From Marinomonas rhizomae (GTDB taxonomy: Bacteria > Pseudomonadota > Gammaproteobacteria > Pseudomonadales > Marinomonadaceae), in the NCBI RefSeq assembly GCF_003315485.1, contig NZ_QNSE01000009.1:182250-246249 (forward strand): a DNA stretch of 64,000 nt. The letters are read 5' to 3'. Positions 48,944 to 57,963 of the stretch are shown in pieces. The stretch's first letter is position 1. Each line of letters starts with the position of its first letter. The notes beneath the pieces were generated by a model. That model searched no databases, was not told the DNA's origin, and saw nothing but the letters and a program-made list of their open reading frames with translations. Made by a program: the position numbers and the translations under genes.

Positions 48944-50017
48944 TCAAAGGTTGTGCTGTTTTAACGCCCAAACTATGTGCTCTTTTACTAATTCAGAGGC
49001 GTGAGGAAGTGCATTTTCGAGTGTTTGGGTGGTGGCCTGGCTCGTTGGTGCGTTTCCAAGTGCGATAGCAATATTCCTACGCCAATTCTCAAATCCTGTT
49101 CGACGAATTGGAGAGCCTTCGGTGTTCTTTAAGAAAGTTTCTTCATCCCACTCAAACAGTTCGACCAGATTGGCTGAGTCTAAGTTATGTCTTGGCTGAA
49201 AGTCGTTTTCTTCAGTGTATTTCGCAAATTTGGTCCAAGGGCAAACGAGTTGGCAATCGTCACAACCGAAAATTCGGTTGCCCATTTTACTGCGCAGTTC
49301 TTCTGGAATGGGACCTTTATGCTCAATGGTGAGATAAGAAATGCATTTTCTAGCATCAAGTACCCAAGGCTCAACAAAAGCATCGGTTGGACATTGAGTT
49401 AAACACGCGGTACAGCTCCCACAATGTCTGGTTTCAGTTGGCTTGTCGACAGGCAGTGGCAAGTTAGTAAATATTTCACCAAGCAAGAACCAACTGCCAG
49501 CCTTTGGTGTTAGCAAAAGAGTATTTTTGCCAATCCAGCCCATGCCAGCTTGTTCCGCAATTTGTCTTTCCAGAATTGGTGCGCTATCAACAAACGCTCT
49601 ATAACCATGATTACCGACTTTTTGCTCTATTTTTTTGGCCAATTGAGTAAGGCGTTTGCGAATTAATTTATGATAATCTCGCCCCAATGCGTAGCGTGCA
49701 ATATAAGCCTTGTCTTTTGTTTTTAGTCTTTCGACTGTTTCAACTGATTGGGGAAGATAATGCATGCGAAGGGAAATAACACGACGAGTTCCAGGATGTA
49801 ATTTTTCTGGGTAAAAGCGCATATCGCCATGATTGGCAAGGTAATCCATACCGGCATGATATTGATTATTAAGCCATTCATTAAATTCGTCTTTGTATTG
49901 CGCAAGATCGGGCTCGACAATACGGGCTTCGGCAAAGCCAAATTCCACTGCCCACGATTTAATCTCATCAGCAAGTTGCTTTAATTCTTCTGGACTGGAT
50001 AAAAACGAAGGAAGCAA
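48944..50017 (-). CDS. queG: Epoxyqueuosine reductase
   Basis: Last step of queuosine synthesis in tRNA, a cobalamin and Fe-S enzyme. The 357-residue product has the DUF1730-like N-terminal region (GMDYLANHGDMRFYPEKLHPG), then two 4Fe-4S motifs: CGSCTACLTQCP and CDDCQLVCPW, and a C-terminal HEAT-like part. The only usable start is TTG at 50017; no strong ribosome site is visible. It converges on tesB. Confidence 0.94.
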   Translation of the reverse strand: MLPSFLSSPEELKQLADEIKSWAVEFGFAEARIVEPDLAQYKDEFNEWLNNQYHAGMDYLANHGDMRFYPEKLHPGTRRVISLRMHYLPQSVETVERLKTKDKAYIARYALGRDYHKLIRKRLTQLAKKIEQKVGNHGYRAFVDSAPILERQIAEQAGMGWIGKNTLLLTPKAGSWFLLGEIFTNLPLPVDKPTETRHCGSCTACLTQCPTDAFVEPWVLDARKCISYLTIEHKGPIPEELRSKMGNRIFGCDDCQLVCPWTKFAKYTEENDFQPRHNLDSANLVELFEWDEETFLKNTEGSPIRRTGFENWRRNIAIALGNAPTSQATTQTLENALPHASELVKEHIVWALKQHNL

Positions 50018-50076
50018 GAGAGTACCAAAACATTAGACGCTAGGCTAAAAAGCCGCCTAGCGTAAAGAACAAAAAA

Positions 50077-50337
50077 TTAGTAAAGTTGAGAGTCGCCTTT
50101 CACCACATCCATCAATAGTTTGATGAACTTACGATCGGCTTCCGTGTGTTCCTCTTGGATTTTAATCGTTGTTTGGTTTGACACTTCTTCTGCAATACGT
50201 TGATAAGCATTTGGCTGGTTGATATTTTCTTTAGCGATACGGACTAATTCTCCAGCGAGTTCAGGATCCATAAGCATTTTACGAAAACAGCGTGAAAACT
50301 CATCAATAACTCGTTGTTGGTTAAGCTCATTAGCCAT
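50077..50337 (-). CDS. Unrecognised 86-residue helical protein
   Basis: Starts MANELNQQRVIDEFS, with AGGAG seven bases before the ATG at 50337. Mostly charged amphipathic helix (about residues 5-80), no cysteine-rich motif, no signal or membrane segment. I do not recognise a family. The good ribosome site and even charge pattern support a real gene. It is 60 bases upstream of queG on the same strand and may share its transcript. Confidence 0.65.
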   Translation of the reverse strand: MANELNQQRVIDEFSRCFRKMLMDPELAGELVRIAKENINQPNAYQRIAEEVSNQTTIKIQEEHTEADRKFIKLLMDVVKGDSQLY

Positions 50338-50774
50338 GGTAAAACTCCTAATCAATTTATGCCGCTATGACACCATGAAGCGTAGTTTAGAGCAAGTTTT
50401 TATGCGCTTTGTGTTGACAAATCTGAGGTACAAAGACAAAATGAAAAACTATATAATTCGGCAACACCCTGTCGATGACTCCTTTTTATGGGCCACTAGC
50501 TCATCTCAGTCAGATTCGTTCTGATAAGCACAAGTGTAGAATGACGCAATATTGTTATCTTACGCTTCTCCTCGCGAAAAGACGCGGGCAGTGTAAAAAC
50601 TGCGATTTCTTGCGTTTGAGTGTTTCTTACTTTTAGATAAATGTTCCTTATTTTTAGAAGTTACCTCAGTTAGTTTAGAAACTTCGTTCTATCAACTTTA
50701 ATCTGTTTGTCTTATGCGGTTACAATAGCTGTACTAAAATTAAAAGACAGATAAATACTATAGAGGGTAACAAG
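50338..50774 (+). other. 437-base gap upstream of ilvI
   Basis: No gene supported. It contains a TTGACA (50414-50419) with CAAAAT 17 bases on, and a TACAAT at 50721-50726 that could be the ilvI -10. No leucine-, isoleucine- or valine-rich leader peptide was found, so attenuation is not supported. Confidence 0.4.
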
Positions 50775-52487
50775 GTGGAGTTATTATCCGGTGGTGAAAT
50801 GATCGCCCGCTTCCTCAAAGATGAGGGAGTTGAATATATCTATGGTTATCCAGGTGGAGCCGCACTTCATATTTACGATGCTTTGCATCGTCAGTCTGAC
50901 GTAAAGCATATTCTGGTTAGGCATGAACAAGCTGCAACGCACATGGCGGATGGCTATGCACGAGCTACTGGCAAGGCTGGTACGGTTCTCGTAACATCTG
51001 GACCTGGTGCAACCAATACTGTTACTGGTATTGCGACAGCTTATATGGACTCTATACCCATGGTCATTATTTGTGGTCAGGTGATGAGTTATCTGATCGG
51101 TGAAGATGCCTTTCAAGAAACCGATATGGTCGGTGTTTCACGTCCTATCGTAAAACACAGTTTTACGGTTAAGCATCCTTCTGAAATTCCTATGATCATG
51201 AAAAAAGCCTATCATATTGCGAGCACAGGGCGTCCAGGTCCTGTTGTGATTGATGTGCCAAAAGACATGACCATGCCTGGTGATAAGTACGAATATAAAT
51301 ATCCAGAATCTGTTTCTATTCGCTCCTACACACCACCGACAAAGGGTCACAGTGGCCAGATCAAAAAAGCAGTTGATTTGCTGTTAGCCGCTAAGCGTCC
51401 AATCATCTATGCCGGTGGTGGCGTAATTATGGGTGGAGCGTCCGATTCTTTGGTAAAGCTGGCTAAATCTTTGAACGTACCTGTCACCAATACTTTGATG
51501 GGCTTGGGTGGATACCCTGGAACTGATGAGCAGTTTGTTGGTATGTTGGGTATGCATGGTGCGTACGAAGCGAATATGACAATGCATCACAGTGATGTGA
51601 TATTGGCTGTTGGTGCTCGTTTTGATGACCGCGTAACAAATGACCCTGATAAATTTTGCCCTAGCGCAAAAATTATTCACATTGATATTGACCCTGCCGC
51701 TATTTCTAAAACCATTCGTTCAGATGTGCCGATTGTTGGCCCTGTTAGTCAGGTACTGGAAGAAATGTTATCTTTGGTTGAAGGCCAAAGTTCAAATACT
51801 GAAGCGCTGGTTGGTTGGTGGAAGCAAATCAATGAATGGCGTTTAGTGCATGGTGGTCGTTATGATACGAGCAGCGAGAAAATTAAGCCGCAGGCTGCGA
51901 TTGAAGCATGCTGGCGTGCCACGAAAGGCGATGCTTTTGTTGCGTCTGATGTAGGTCAGCATCAAATGTTTGCAGCGCAATACTACAAGTTTGATAAGCC
52001 AAATCGCTGGGTGAACTCTGGTGGTCTTGGTACGATGGGCTTTGGTCTTCCTGCTGCTATGGGTGTGAAGATGAACTTCCCGAAAGAAACCGTAGTTTGT
52101 GTAACAGGTGAAGGCAGTATTCAGATGAATATTCAAGAGCTTTCTACCTGCTTGCAATATGGTTTACCGGTTAAAATCTTGTGTTTGAATAATGGTTATT
52201 TGGGCATGGTCCGCCAGTGGCAAGACATGAACTATGAAGGCCGTTATTCGAACTCCTACATGGATTCATTGCCGGATTTCAAAGTGCTGATGGACGCTTA
52301 TCGTCACAAGTATGTTGAAATTCGAACCAAAGATGAACTCGATGCCAAGATGGAAGAAGCGTTTGCGATGACAGATCAGTTGGTCTTCATTAACTGTTAC
52401 GTGGACCCAGAAGAGCATGTATATCCGATGCAAGTGCCTCGCGGCTCTATGCGTGATATGTTCTTGAGCAAGACGGAGCGTACCTAA
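50775..52487 (+). CDS. ilvI: Acetolactate synthase large subunit
   Basis: Thiamine-diphosphate enzyme that makes acetolactate or acetohydroxybutyrate for branched-chain amino acids. The 570-residue product has the catalytic Glu in [19 protein letters not shown], the FAD/middle domain, and the C-terminal TPP motif; this reads GEGS...LNNGY, with Glu in place of the usual Asp of GDG, a variant I also recall in pseudomonads. The start is GTG 50775 after AGAGGG. ilvH follows by one base. Confidence 0.96.
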   Translation: MELLSGGEMIARFLKDEGVEYIYGYPGGAALHIYDALHRQSDVKHILVRHEQAATHMADGYARATGKAGTVLVTSGPGATNTVTGIATAYMDSIPMVIICGQVMSYLIGEDAFQETDMVGVSRPIVKHSFTVKHPSEIPMIMKKAYHIASTGRPGPVVIDVPKDMTMPGDKYEYKYPESVSIRSYTPPTKGHSGQIKKAVDLLLAAKRPIIYAGGGVIMGGASDSLVKLAKSLNVPVTNTLMGLGGYPGTDEQFVGMLGMHGAYEANMTMHHSDVILAVGARFDDRVTNDPDKFCPSAKIIHIDIDPAAISKTIRSDVPIVGPVSQVLEEMLSLVEGQSSNTEALVGWWKQINEWRLVHGGRYDTSSEKIKPQAAIEACWRATKGDAFVASDVGQHQMFAAQYYKFDKPNRWVNSGGLGTMGFGLPAAMGVKMNFPKETVVCVTGEGSIQMNIQELSTCLQYGLPVKILCLNNGYLGMVRQWQDMNYEGRYSNSYMDSLPDFKVLMDAYRHKYVEIRTKDELDAKMEEAFAMTDQLVFINCYVDPEEHVYPMQVPRGSMRDMFLSKTERT

Positions 52488-52488
52488 T

Positions 52489-52980
52489 ATGCGACATATT
52501 ATTTCTGTATTGATGGAAAACGAGCCGGGTGCTTTGTCGCGCGTAGTGGGTTTGTTCTCACAGCGTAACTTTAACATCGAATCATTAAACGTAGCGGCGA
52601 CGGATGATCCGACCTTGTCTCGTCTAACATTGACGACATTTGGTTCAGATCAAGTCGTTGAGCAAATCACCAAGCAACTTAATAAGTTGATTGATGTGGT
52701 GAAGCTGGTGGACTTGACCGAAGGTCAGCACATTGAGCGAGAACTGATGCTGGTTAAGGTTCGAGCTACTGGTGCTCAGCGTGCTGAAGTGAAACGCACC
52801 GTTGATATTTTTCGCGGCAACATTGTTGATATGACACCGTCTATTTATACGGTTCAAATTGTTGGCGAGTCAGATAAACTAGACGGATTTCTGCAGGCAT
52901 TGGGTGGCGCTCATTTGCTTGAAGTGGTTCGAACAGGTGTGTCAGGTATCGCACGTGGTGAAAAGACATTGTCTTTGTAA
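52489..52980 (+). CDS. ilvH: Acetolactate synthase small (regulatory) subunit
   Basis: Confers valine feedback and raises activity of IlvI. The 163-residue product has the N-terminal ACT domain (RHIISVLMENEPGALSRVVG) with FNIESLNVA, then the C-terminal domain with RELMLVKV and IVDMTPSIYTVQIVG. It begins one base after ilvI and ends at a terminator. Confidence 0.97.
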   Translation: MRHIISVLMENEPGALSRVVGLFSQRNFNIESLNVAATDDPTLSRLTLTTFGSDQVVEQITKQLNKLIDVVKLVDLTEGQHIERELMLVKVRATGAQRAEVKRTVDIFRGNIVDMTPSIYTVQIVGESDKLDGFLQALGGAHLLEVVRTGVSGIARGEKTLSL

Positions 52981-53017
52981 TCGTCTACTGCTCTTGTAGT
53001 TACCTTATCGATAGACT

Positions 53018-53046
53018 AAAAAGCCGCGCTTTCCGCGGCTTTTTTA
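53018..53046 (+). terminator. Intrinsic terminator after ilvIH
   Basis: AAAAAGCCGCG / CGCGGCTTTTTT stem with 5-base loop and T run. Confidence 0.9.
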
Positions 53047-53078
53047 TGCGTAAATGATGTGCGTGAAGTGAGGGGTAA

Positions 53079-53525
53079 ATGGATAAAACGAATTGGAAGT
53101 TGCTTGAATTATTGGAGCAAAATGGACGTTTGACCTATGCAGAATTAGGTAAATTGGTGCATCTCACTGCACCTGCAGTGGCTGAGCGAATTAGGAAGTT
53201 AGAAGAGTCTGGCGTGATTACTGGCTATAGCGCTCAAGTTAACTTGGAGAAAGTGGGAATCCCTATTACTGCTTTGGTTGAATGCCAAGTTTATCGTACT
53301 AAGGAACGCGAATTTAAAACGCTCATTATGAGTTTGGGCGAAGTGATTGAATGCTACAATGTAACAGGGCCTTATGCTTTTGTGCTCAAAGTAGGTGTGA
53401 AATCTATGTCTAAGCTTGATGCGCTTTTGGAGCGGTTAATCGATTTGAGCGATACTAATACTATGATGATAATGACAACACCAGTGAAACGCATCATGCC
53501 ATTAAATATCGCCCAAGACAGTTAG
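53079..53525 (+). CDS. Lrp/AsnC-family transcriptional regulator
   Basis: The 148-residue product has the N-terminal helix-turn-helix (NGRLTYAELGKLVHLTAPAV, about 15-34) and the C-terminal RAM/ACT-like domain that binds amino acids. It follows ilvIH and converges on the EamA gene, sharing bases at the two stop codons. The likely targets are the neighbouring transport or ilv genes, but no site is proven. Confidence 0.9.
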   Translation: MDKTNWKLLELLEQNGRLTYAELGKLVHLTAPAVAERIRKLEESGVITGYSAQVNLEKVGIPITALVECQVYRTKEREFKTLIMSLGEVIECYNVTGPYAFVLKVGVKSMSKLDALLERLIDLSDTNTMMIMTTPVKRIMPLNIAQDS

Positions 53526-54400
53526 CTGACTGCTGCTTTTACCGTGACGGGCTTGCTGCGTGGCCATTGGCTTATGATCATTCCGGTCATGATAAAACCA
53601 CAACCAATTAAAGCGCGAGTGGAAAGTACTTCTTCCATAAATATCCAACCGCCTAGTACGGCAAATACCGCTTCAGATGAGAGGATTAGCGCGCTTATGC
53701 TCGGTGAAACATTTTTTTGCCCTAGAGTTTGCAGGGTGAATGCAATACCGGATGAGGCAACACCAGCATAGACCAAAGGCCACCAAGCTATTTTAATGCC
53801 CTCAAGTGTGGGGGTTTCTAGTGTAAGAGCTGCGATAGTAGCTAAGATAGTTGCCACTGAAAATTGTACGATTGAAAGAGGTAAAGCTGATACAGCGCGA
53901 GATAAATAACCAATAATTAATACATGACCTGTCCAAAAAAGGGTGCCTAGTAATGCAATAGCATCGCCTTTGTTAATCGATAGGTTTGGACCAACCGTTA
54001 AGCTATAGAGTCCAATTAGTGCTAGCCCTACTCCAATCCAAGTATGTTTCTCGGTTTTATGTCCGAGTATAAGTCCTAATATCGGCACAAACACTATATA
54101 CATGCTCGTAATAAAGCCTGCATTCCCGGCTGTTGTGTATTGCAAGCCTATTTGTTGGCACGTAAAGCCCAAAAATAAACAACTTCCTGCTGCGAGGCCG
54201 CCTAACCAAAGATTTCGATTGTTTTGGGGTTGTTTGGGCTTAAAAATTAACAACAAGGGTAAGAGAGATAATGTTGCCAATAGAAAGCGAACAGCGTTGA
54301 AACTATGTGGCCCGAGGCTTTCCATACCAACGCTTTGGGCGACAAAGGCAAAGCCCCAAATGGCGGCGGTGGCCCATAAAAAAATGTGTGCAATTGACAT
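53522..54400 (-). CDS. EamA-family (DMT) transporter
   Basis: Ten-span drug/metabolite transporter. The ATG at 54400 has GAGG six bases upstream and gives 292 residues starting MSIAHIFLWATAAIWGFAF; an ORF start at 54460 would add 20 residues. Two EamA repeats of five spans are visible, the first beginning at the N-terminus and the second around residue 145. EamA proteins often export amino acids or metabolites; the substrate here is unknown. Confidence 0.88.
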   Translation of the reverse strand: MSIAHIFLWATAAIWGFAFVAQSVGMESLGPHSFNAVRFLLATLSLLPLLLIFKPKQPQNNRNLWLGGLAAGSCLFLGFTCQQIGLQYTTAGNAGFITSMYIVFVPILGLILGHKTEKHTWIGVGLALIGLYSLTVGPNLSINKGDAIALLGTLFWTGHVLIIGYLSRAVSALPLSIVQFSVATILATIAALTLETPTLEGIKIAWWPLVYAGVASSGIAFTLQTLGQKNVSPSISALILSSEAVFAVLGGWIFMEEVLSTRALIGCGFIMTGMIISQWPRSKPVTVKAAVS

Positions 54401-54712
54401 AACTAACCTCGGGTCATTGATAATGGCTAGGTATTTTACGGAGAAGGGCTGAGTTTCCACAGAGGAAAGAAAAGGTTATTCAAATCTTTTGCTTTGGATA
54501 TAAAGGTAAATTTAGGTTTTTGCTTTATTTATATCTAGTGCTACTAATTGATTCTCGAGCATCTTGATATAGTCATTTATGTATCATTAAAAAGGTTAAA
54601 AAAATAGGCTGACAGGTGAATTATTTGGCTGTACAGTTGCGCCAAATTTCATGGTCAAATTTGACTGTCAATTTAGACCACTTCACGCTCAATTTTAAGA
54701 GAATTTATTGTT
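54401..54712. other. 312-base gap between the divergent EamA and LysE genes
   Basis: No gene supported. A/T-rich promoter region for both genes, with a 29-base imperfect dyad just before lysE (separate entry). Confidence 0.4.
54652..54680. promoter_or_regulatory. Imperfect dyad operator upstream of the LysE-family gene
   Basis: TGGTC ... GACCA ends with TTGAC-T-GTCAA at the centre, 12 of 14 pairs matching over 29 bases. It lies 33 bases before the start codon, where an Lrp- or LysR-type regulator could act. Confidence 0.45.
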
Positions 54713-55348
54713 ATGACATTCAGTGTTTGGTTGGCTACTGCGCCATTGTTAATGCTGCTTTCTTTAGGCCCTGGCCCAAATAATTTTACCGCTATGCATA
54801 ATGGTATTCAGGTTGGAGCGACTAAAGCGGTGATTGCGGTCGTTGGTCGAAATCTGGCGTTTAGTATTTTGATGCTGGTTTCTGCCCTCGGTTTGGGGGC
54901 GATCATTGTGTCTTCTACCTTTTGGTTTAGTGTCATTAAATGGTTTGGTGTTGCTTATTTATTTTATGTTGGCATTAAAACCTGGCGCAGTGCGGCCATA
55001 GTGCTTGAAGAGCATGAGAGTGAAGTGGGAACCAAAGCAAAGCGCGGACATTTTGCGAGAATGCGCCAAGAGTTTTTGGTAGCGATTGGTAATCCTAAAG
55101 CCGTTTTGCTTTTTACAGCTATCTTTCCTCAGCTACTTGATCTTAATCAGCCTGTTCCTATGCAATTTTTCTGGATGGGATTAACCTTTTGCTGTACAGA
55201 GTTTATTGCGGCTTATCTTTATGCGATGAGTGGTAAACAGATTCGTCGTTTGATTCGCAGTCCTAAAGCTATGAAAAACCTCAATCGCGGTATGGGGAGT
55301 GTGTTTGTTGCAGCGAGTGCTTTTTTAGCAACGACAACACGCTCATAA
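54713..55348 (+). CDS. LysE/RhtB-family amino-acid exporter
   Basis: The 211-residue product has six membrane spans and the LysE signature LLSLGPGPNNFTAMHNGIQVG near residue 17, with ATKAVIAVVGRNLAF following. RhtB relatives export homoserine, threonine, leucine or lysine; the substrate here is not readable. It converges on luxS through a strong bidirectional terminator. Confidence 0.9.
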   Translation: MTFSVWLATAPLLMLLSLGPGPNNFTAMHNGIQVGATKAVIAVVGRNLAFSILMLVSALGLGAIIVSSTFWFSVIKWFGVAYLFYVGIKTWRSAAIVLEEHESEVGTKAKRGHFARMRQEFLVAIGNPKAVLLFTAIFPQLLDLNQPVPMQFFWMGLTFCCTEFIAAYLYAMSGKQIRRLIRSPKAMKNLNRGMGSVFVAASAFLATTTRS

Positions 55349-55370
55349 AAAAATCGTAGTATTAAGTTCA

Positions 55371-55405
55371 AATAAAAAAGGTGACACTCGGTCACCTTTT
55401 TTATT
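55371..55405. terminator. Bidirectional terminator between the LysE gene and luxS
   Basis: 15-bp perfect stem AATAAAAAAGGTGAC / GTCACCTTTTTTATT with an ACTCG loop. Confidence 0.93.
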
Positions 55406-55424
55406 TTGTATGCAGCTACAATCC

Positions 55425-55937
55425 TTAGCTGTGTTCTTTCAAGAACTCTTCGCTTAGGTACAGTTCTTCATTGCTGTTTACTTTTACATCGCGGCTTAGA
55501 ATCATTTGTGCGATTTTTTGTGCTTCTTCTAGGGAGTGCATTTCGTAAGTGCCGCACTGATATTCGTTAAGCTCTGGAATATCGGCTTTAGCTTTTACTT
55601 TTAATACGTCTTCCATTGCTGCTTTCCAAGACTTGGCAACAGTGTTTTCAGAGGGGGTGCCGATCAGGCTCATATAGAAACCAGTTCTGCAGCCCATTGG
55701 CGAAATGTCGATAATCTCAACGTTGTCGCTATTTAGATGCTCACGCATGAAACCCGCAAACAAGTGTTCTAGTGTGTGAATGCCTTTTTCAGAAAGGATT
55801 TCTTCATTTGGCACACAGAAGCGTAAATCAAACACTGTGATGTCGTCACCTTTAGGGGTGGACATGGATTTAGCGACACGAACGGCTGGCGCATCCATTC
55901 TAGTGTGGTCGACACGAAAGCTGTCTAATAATGGCAT
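55425..55937 (-). CDS. luxS: S-ribosylhomocysteine lyase LuxS
   Basis: Splits S-ribosylhomocysteine into homocysteine and the AI-2 precursor DPD. The 170-residue product has metal ligands H54 and H58 (HTLEH) and C128 ([11 protein letters not shown]), with C83 in MGCRTGFY. It is flanked by two exporters; homocysteine leads to methionine, which the YjeH-like exporter upstream may carry. Confidence 0.97.
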   Translation of the reverse strand: MPLLDSFRVDHTRMDAPAVRVAKSMSTPKGDDITVFDLRFCVPNEEILSEKGIHTLEHLFAGFMREHLNSDNVEIIDISPMGCRTGFYMSLIGTPSENTVAKSWKAAMEDVLKVKAKADIPELNEYQCGTYEMHSLEEAQKIAQMILSRDVKVNSNEELYLSEEFLKEHS

Positions 55938-56001
55938 AAAATCTCTCCTACTGAACTCAACGAAATCGTCGTTGCTTTATAAATGATGATATCAATGTCC
56001 G

Positions 56002-57279
56002 TTATTGTACATGAAGATTTGAACCTTTGGTCGGACTTTTTGGTGATCGTAAATATTCGTAACTGAGAGCCAAGCAGAAAGCGATTACAGCGAACAGCAT
56101 GCTTTGACCAATGAAAAACACCATACAGCCACAGCTTATTAGAGCAATGGTAGCCAATAGTTGAGCGGCACGATTGACTAGCTTGAAAGTCGCAATGCAG
56201 GTCAGTGTGTAAATAAGCAAAAAACTGCCGTTTGTCATTTCGATAAACCATGACATTTTCCAGCCTGAGGTCTCTGAAAATACAATCGAAAATAGAGTAA
56301 TGAAACCAACCAGTAATACTGCCTTTTCAGGTGCGCCATTTTTATTCAGCCCGATAAAGGCTTTAGGTAAGGCACCTTGCTGTGCCATAGATTGCACCAT
56401 GCGAGAAAAACCTAAGATATAAATGGCTACGTTGGCGAAAGAGATAATATAAGCTCCCACAGCAAAGAATCGGCTACTGGTTTCGCCCATTAGTTTGCTT
56501 ACTAAAAGTGCTAAAGATTGACTGTTAGTGACTTCATCACCATAAGTGTGGTGCCACGCAATGAGCAGCACTAAACATAGGTAAGCAAGAATAACGATGG
56601 TGATACCGCCTAATAAGGCGATTGGAAAATCTCTGCTTGGGTTTTTGAATTCAGCGCCCATATGCGCCATGACTTCAATACCTAAAAAGCACCAGAATAT
56701 AACCCCTGTAGCATACAGTGTTTGTTGCCACTCAAAGGCCGTTGTAGGGGCTTCAATAACTTGGCGGCTATCTAAAATATCACCGATTAAGCAAAGCCAT
56801 AAAATGGCGCCTATCATTACAATGACAATACCCGTTTGAAATCTGGCTGAGGTTTGCATACCTACAATGGCAAAGAAAAGCATGCCAGCAAGTGTCAATA
56901 AACTAAAAGCAAGAATCCATTCATCTGATGTTTTAAATATAATGGTCAAATACGCTGCTGCGACTTTGATTGCGACGGCAGGTCCAACTAATAGGATGCT
57001 TAAAAATAGCCATCCAACGGCTTTTTCATAGCGCGATCCAAATGCTCGTCCAATATAGTGAGACGCTCCACCGGCAGAAGGGTATTTGGAGCCAAGTAAA
57101 GCAAAAATGAACGCAATGGGGATAATCATTGTGGCGGTGATTAGCCAAGCATAAAAAGCAAAAGATCCAGCCTGAGAAACAGACATGGCGGGTAATATCA
57201 TCAAGCCAGTGCCAATAAAGGTTGTCACTGTCATTGCTATACCTTGAAGTGGGCCGAGAGTTTTTTGGTATTGGGTCAT
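56002..57279 (-). CDS. YjeH-like amino-acid exporter (APC family)
   Basis: The 425-residue product is a 12-span APC transporter. IGTGLMILPAMSVSQAG (near 22), SKYPSAGGASHYIGRAFGSR and FWCFLGIEVMAHMGAEFKNP match the E. coli YjeH pattern, which exports methionine and branched-chain amino acids. It diverges from an Lrp-family gene, a common exporter-regulator pair, and luxS follows 64 bases downstream on the same strand. Confidence 0.85.
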   Translation of the reverse strand: MTQYQKTLGPLQGIAMTVTTFIGTGLMILPAMSVSQAGSFAFYAWLITATMIIPIAFIFALLGSKYPSAGGASHYIGRAFGSRYEKAVGWLFLSILLVGPAVAIKVAAAYLTIIFKTSDEWILAFSLLTLAGMLFFAIVGMQTSARFQTGIVIVMIGAILWLCLIGDILDSRQVIEAPTTAFEWQQTLYATGVIFWCFLGIEVMAHMGAEFKNPSRDFPIALLGGITIVILAYLCLVLLIAWHHTYGDEVTNSQSLALLVSKLMGETSSRFFAVGAYIISFANVAIYILGFSRMVQSMAQQGALPKAFIGLNKNGAPEKAVLLVGFITLFSIVFSETSGWKMSWFIEMTNGSFLLIYTLTCIATFKLVNRAAQLLATIALISCGCMVFFIGQSMLFAVIAFCLALSYEYLRSPKSPTKGSNLHVQ

Positions 57280-57436
57280 TTGTTTGCCTGTACTTGTTAA
57301 ATTCTGTAGCTGCTATTTGTTGTCGCTAAGGATAAAATACCCGCGTCAGTAATACGCTATACAAGTTGACCCCATTAAGGCGCATTTTGCCGGAATGACC
57401 GTCAAGTTGAATGACCAATAATAAAAGGGGGTTTGG

Positions 57437-57865
57437 GTGGCGGATCATTATGATCAAAAAATACTAGCTTTATTGGTAGACGATGCTCGCCTTTCTGTTT
57501 CAGATATAAGCCGAAAAATTAATTTGTCTCGTTCCGCGGTGACAGAGCGTATTCGCCGCATGGAAGATAATCGAACCATTACGGGCTATCACGCACACAC
57601 TTCGGTTTCAAAAGAAGATGGTGTTACGGCGTATCTAGCCTTAACTTTTAGGCCTTTGTCTTGCGACCTTGTGCAACCCTTAATTGAGACTATTCCAGAG
57701 GTAAAGCTAGCGCATTCTATTAGCGGTGATTTGGATTTATTACTATTAGTTCAGGCAAGCTCTATGGCGCGCCTAAATGTGATTCGTAGTGAAATGGATA
57801 GTTGGCCGAACCTTCATAAAATCGTGACACATATGTGTTTATCAAACCGTTTGGATCGTTGGTGA
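57437..57865 (+). CDS. Lrp/AsnC-family regulator divergent from the YjeH-like exporter
   Basis: The 142-residue product has the helix-turn-helix (DARLSVSDISRKINLSRSAV, about 16-35) and the RAM domain. GTG start, five bases after AGGGGG. The intergenic region has the 7-base repeat AATGACC twice, 16 bases apart (57394 and 57410). I infer that it controls the exporter in response to an amino acid. Confidence 0.88.
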   Translation: MADHYDQKILALLVDDARLSVSDISRKINLSRSAVTERIRRMEDNRTITGYHAHTSVSKEDGVTAYLALTFRPLSCDLVQPLIETIPEVKLAHSISGDLDLLLLVQASSMARLNVIRSEMDSWPNLHKIVTHMCLSNRLDRW

Positions 57866-57963
57866 GCTACATGTAAATGGCGCTATCAGAGTAATTGCGA
57901 ATTAATCTGATAGCTGATTGAATGAGGCACAAAATTCGTTCGAGTCAAAAATGAGGTCGTGCT

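Noticed and set aside
50219..50524. 101-codon ORF across the start of the 86-residue gene
   Set aside because: Antisense to a gene with a good ribosome site; composition is not protein-like.
50775..52487. Glu for Asp in the IlvI TPP motif as a defect
   Set aside because: I recall GEGS in pseudomonad IlvI as well, so it is probably a normal variant.
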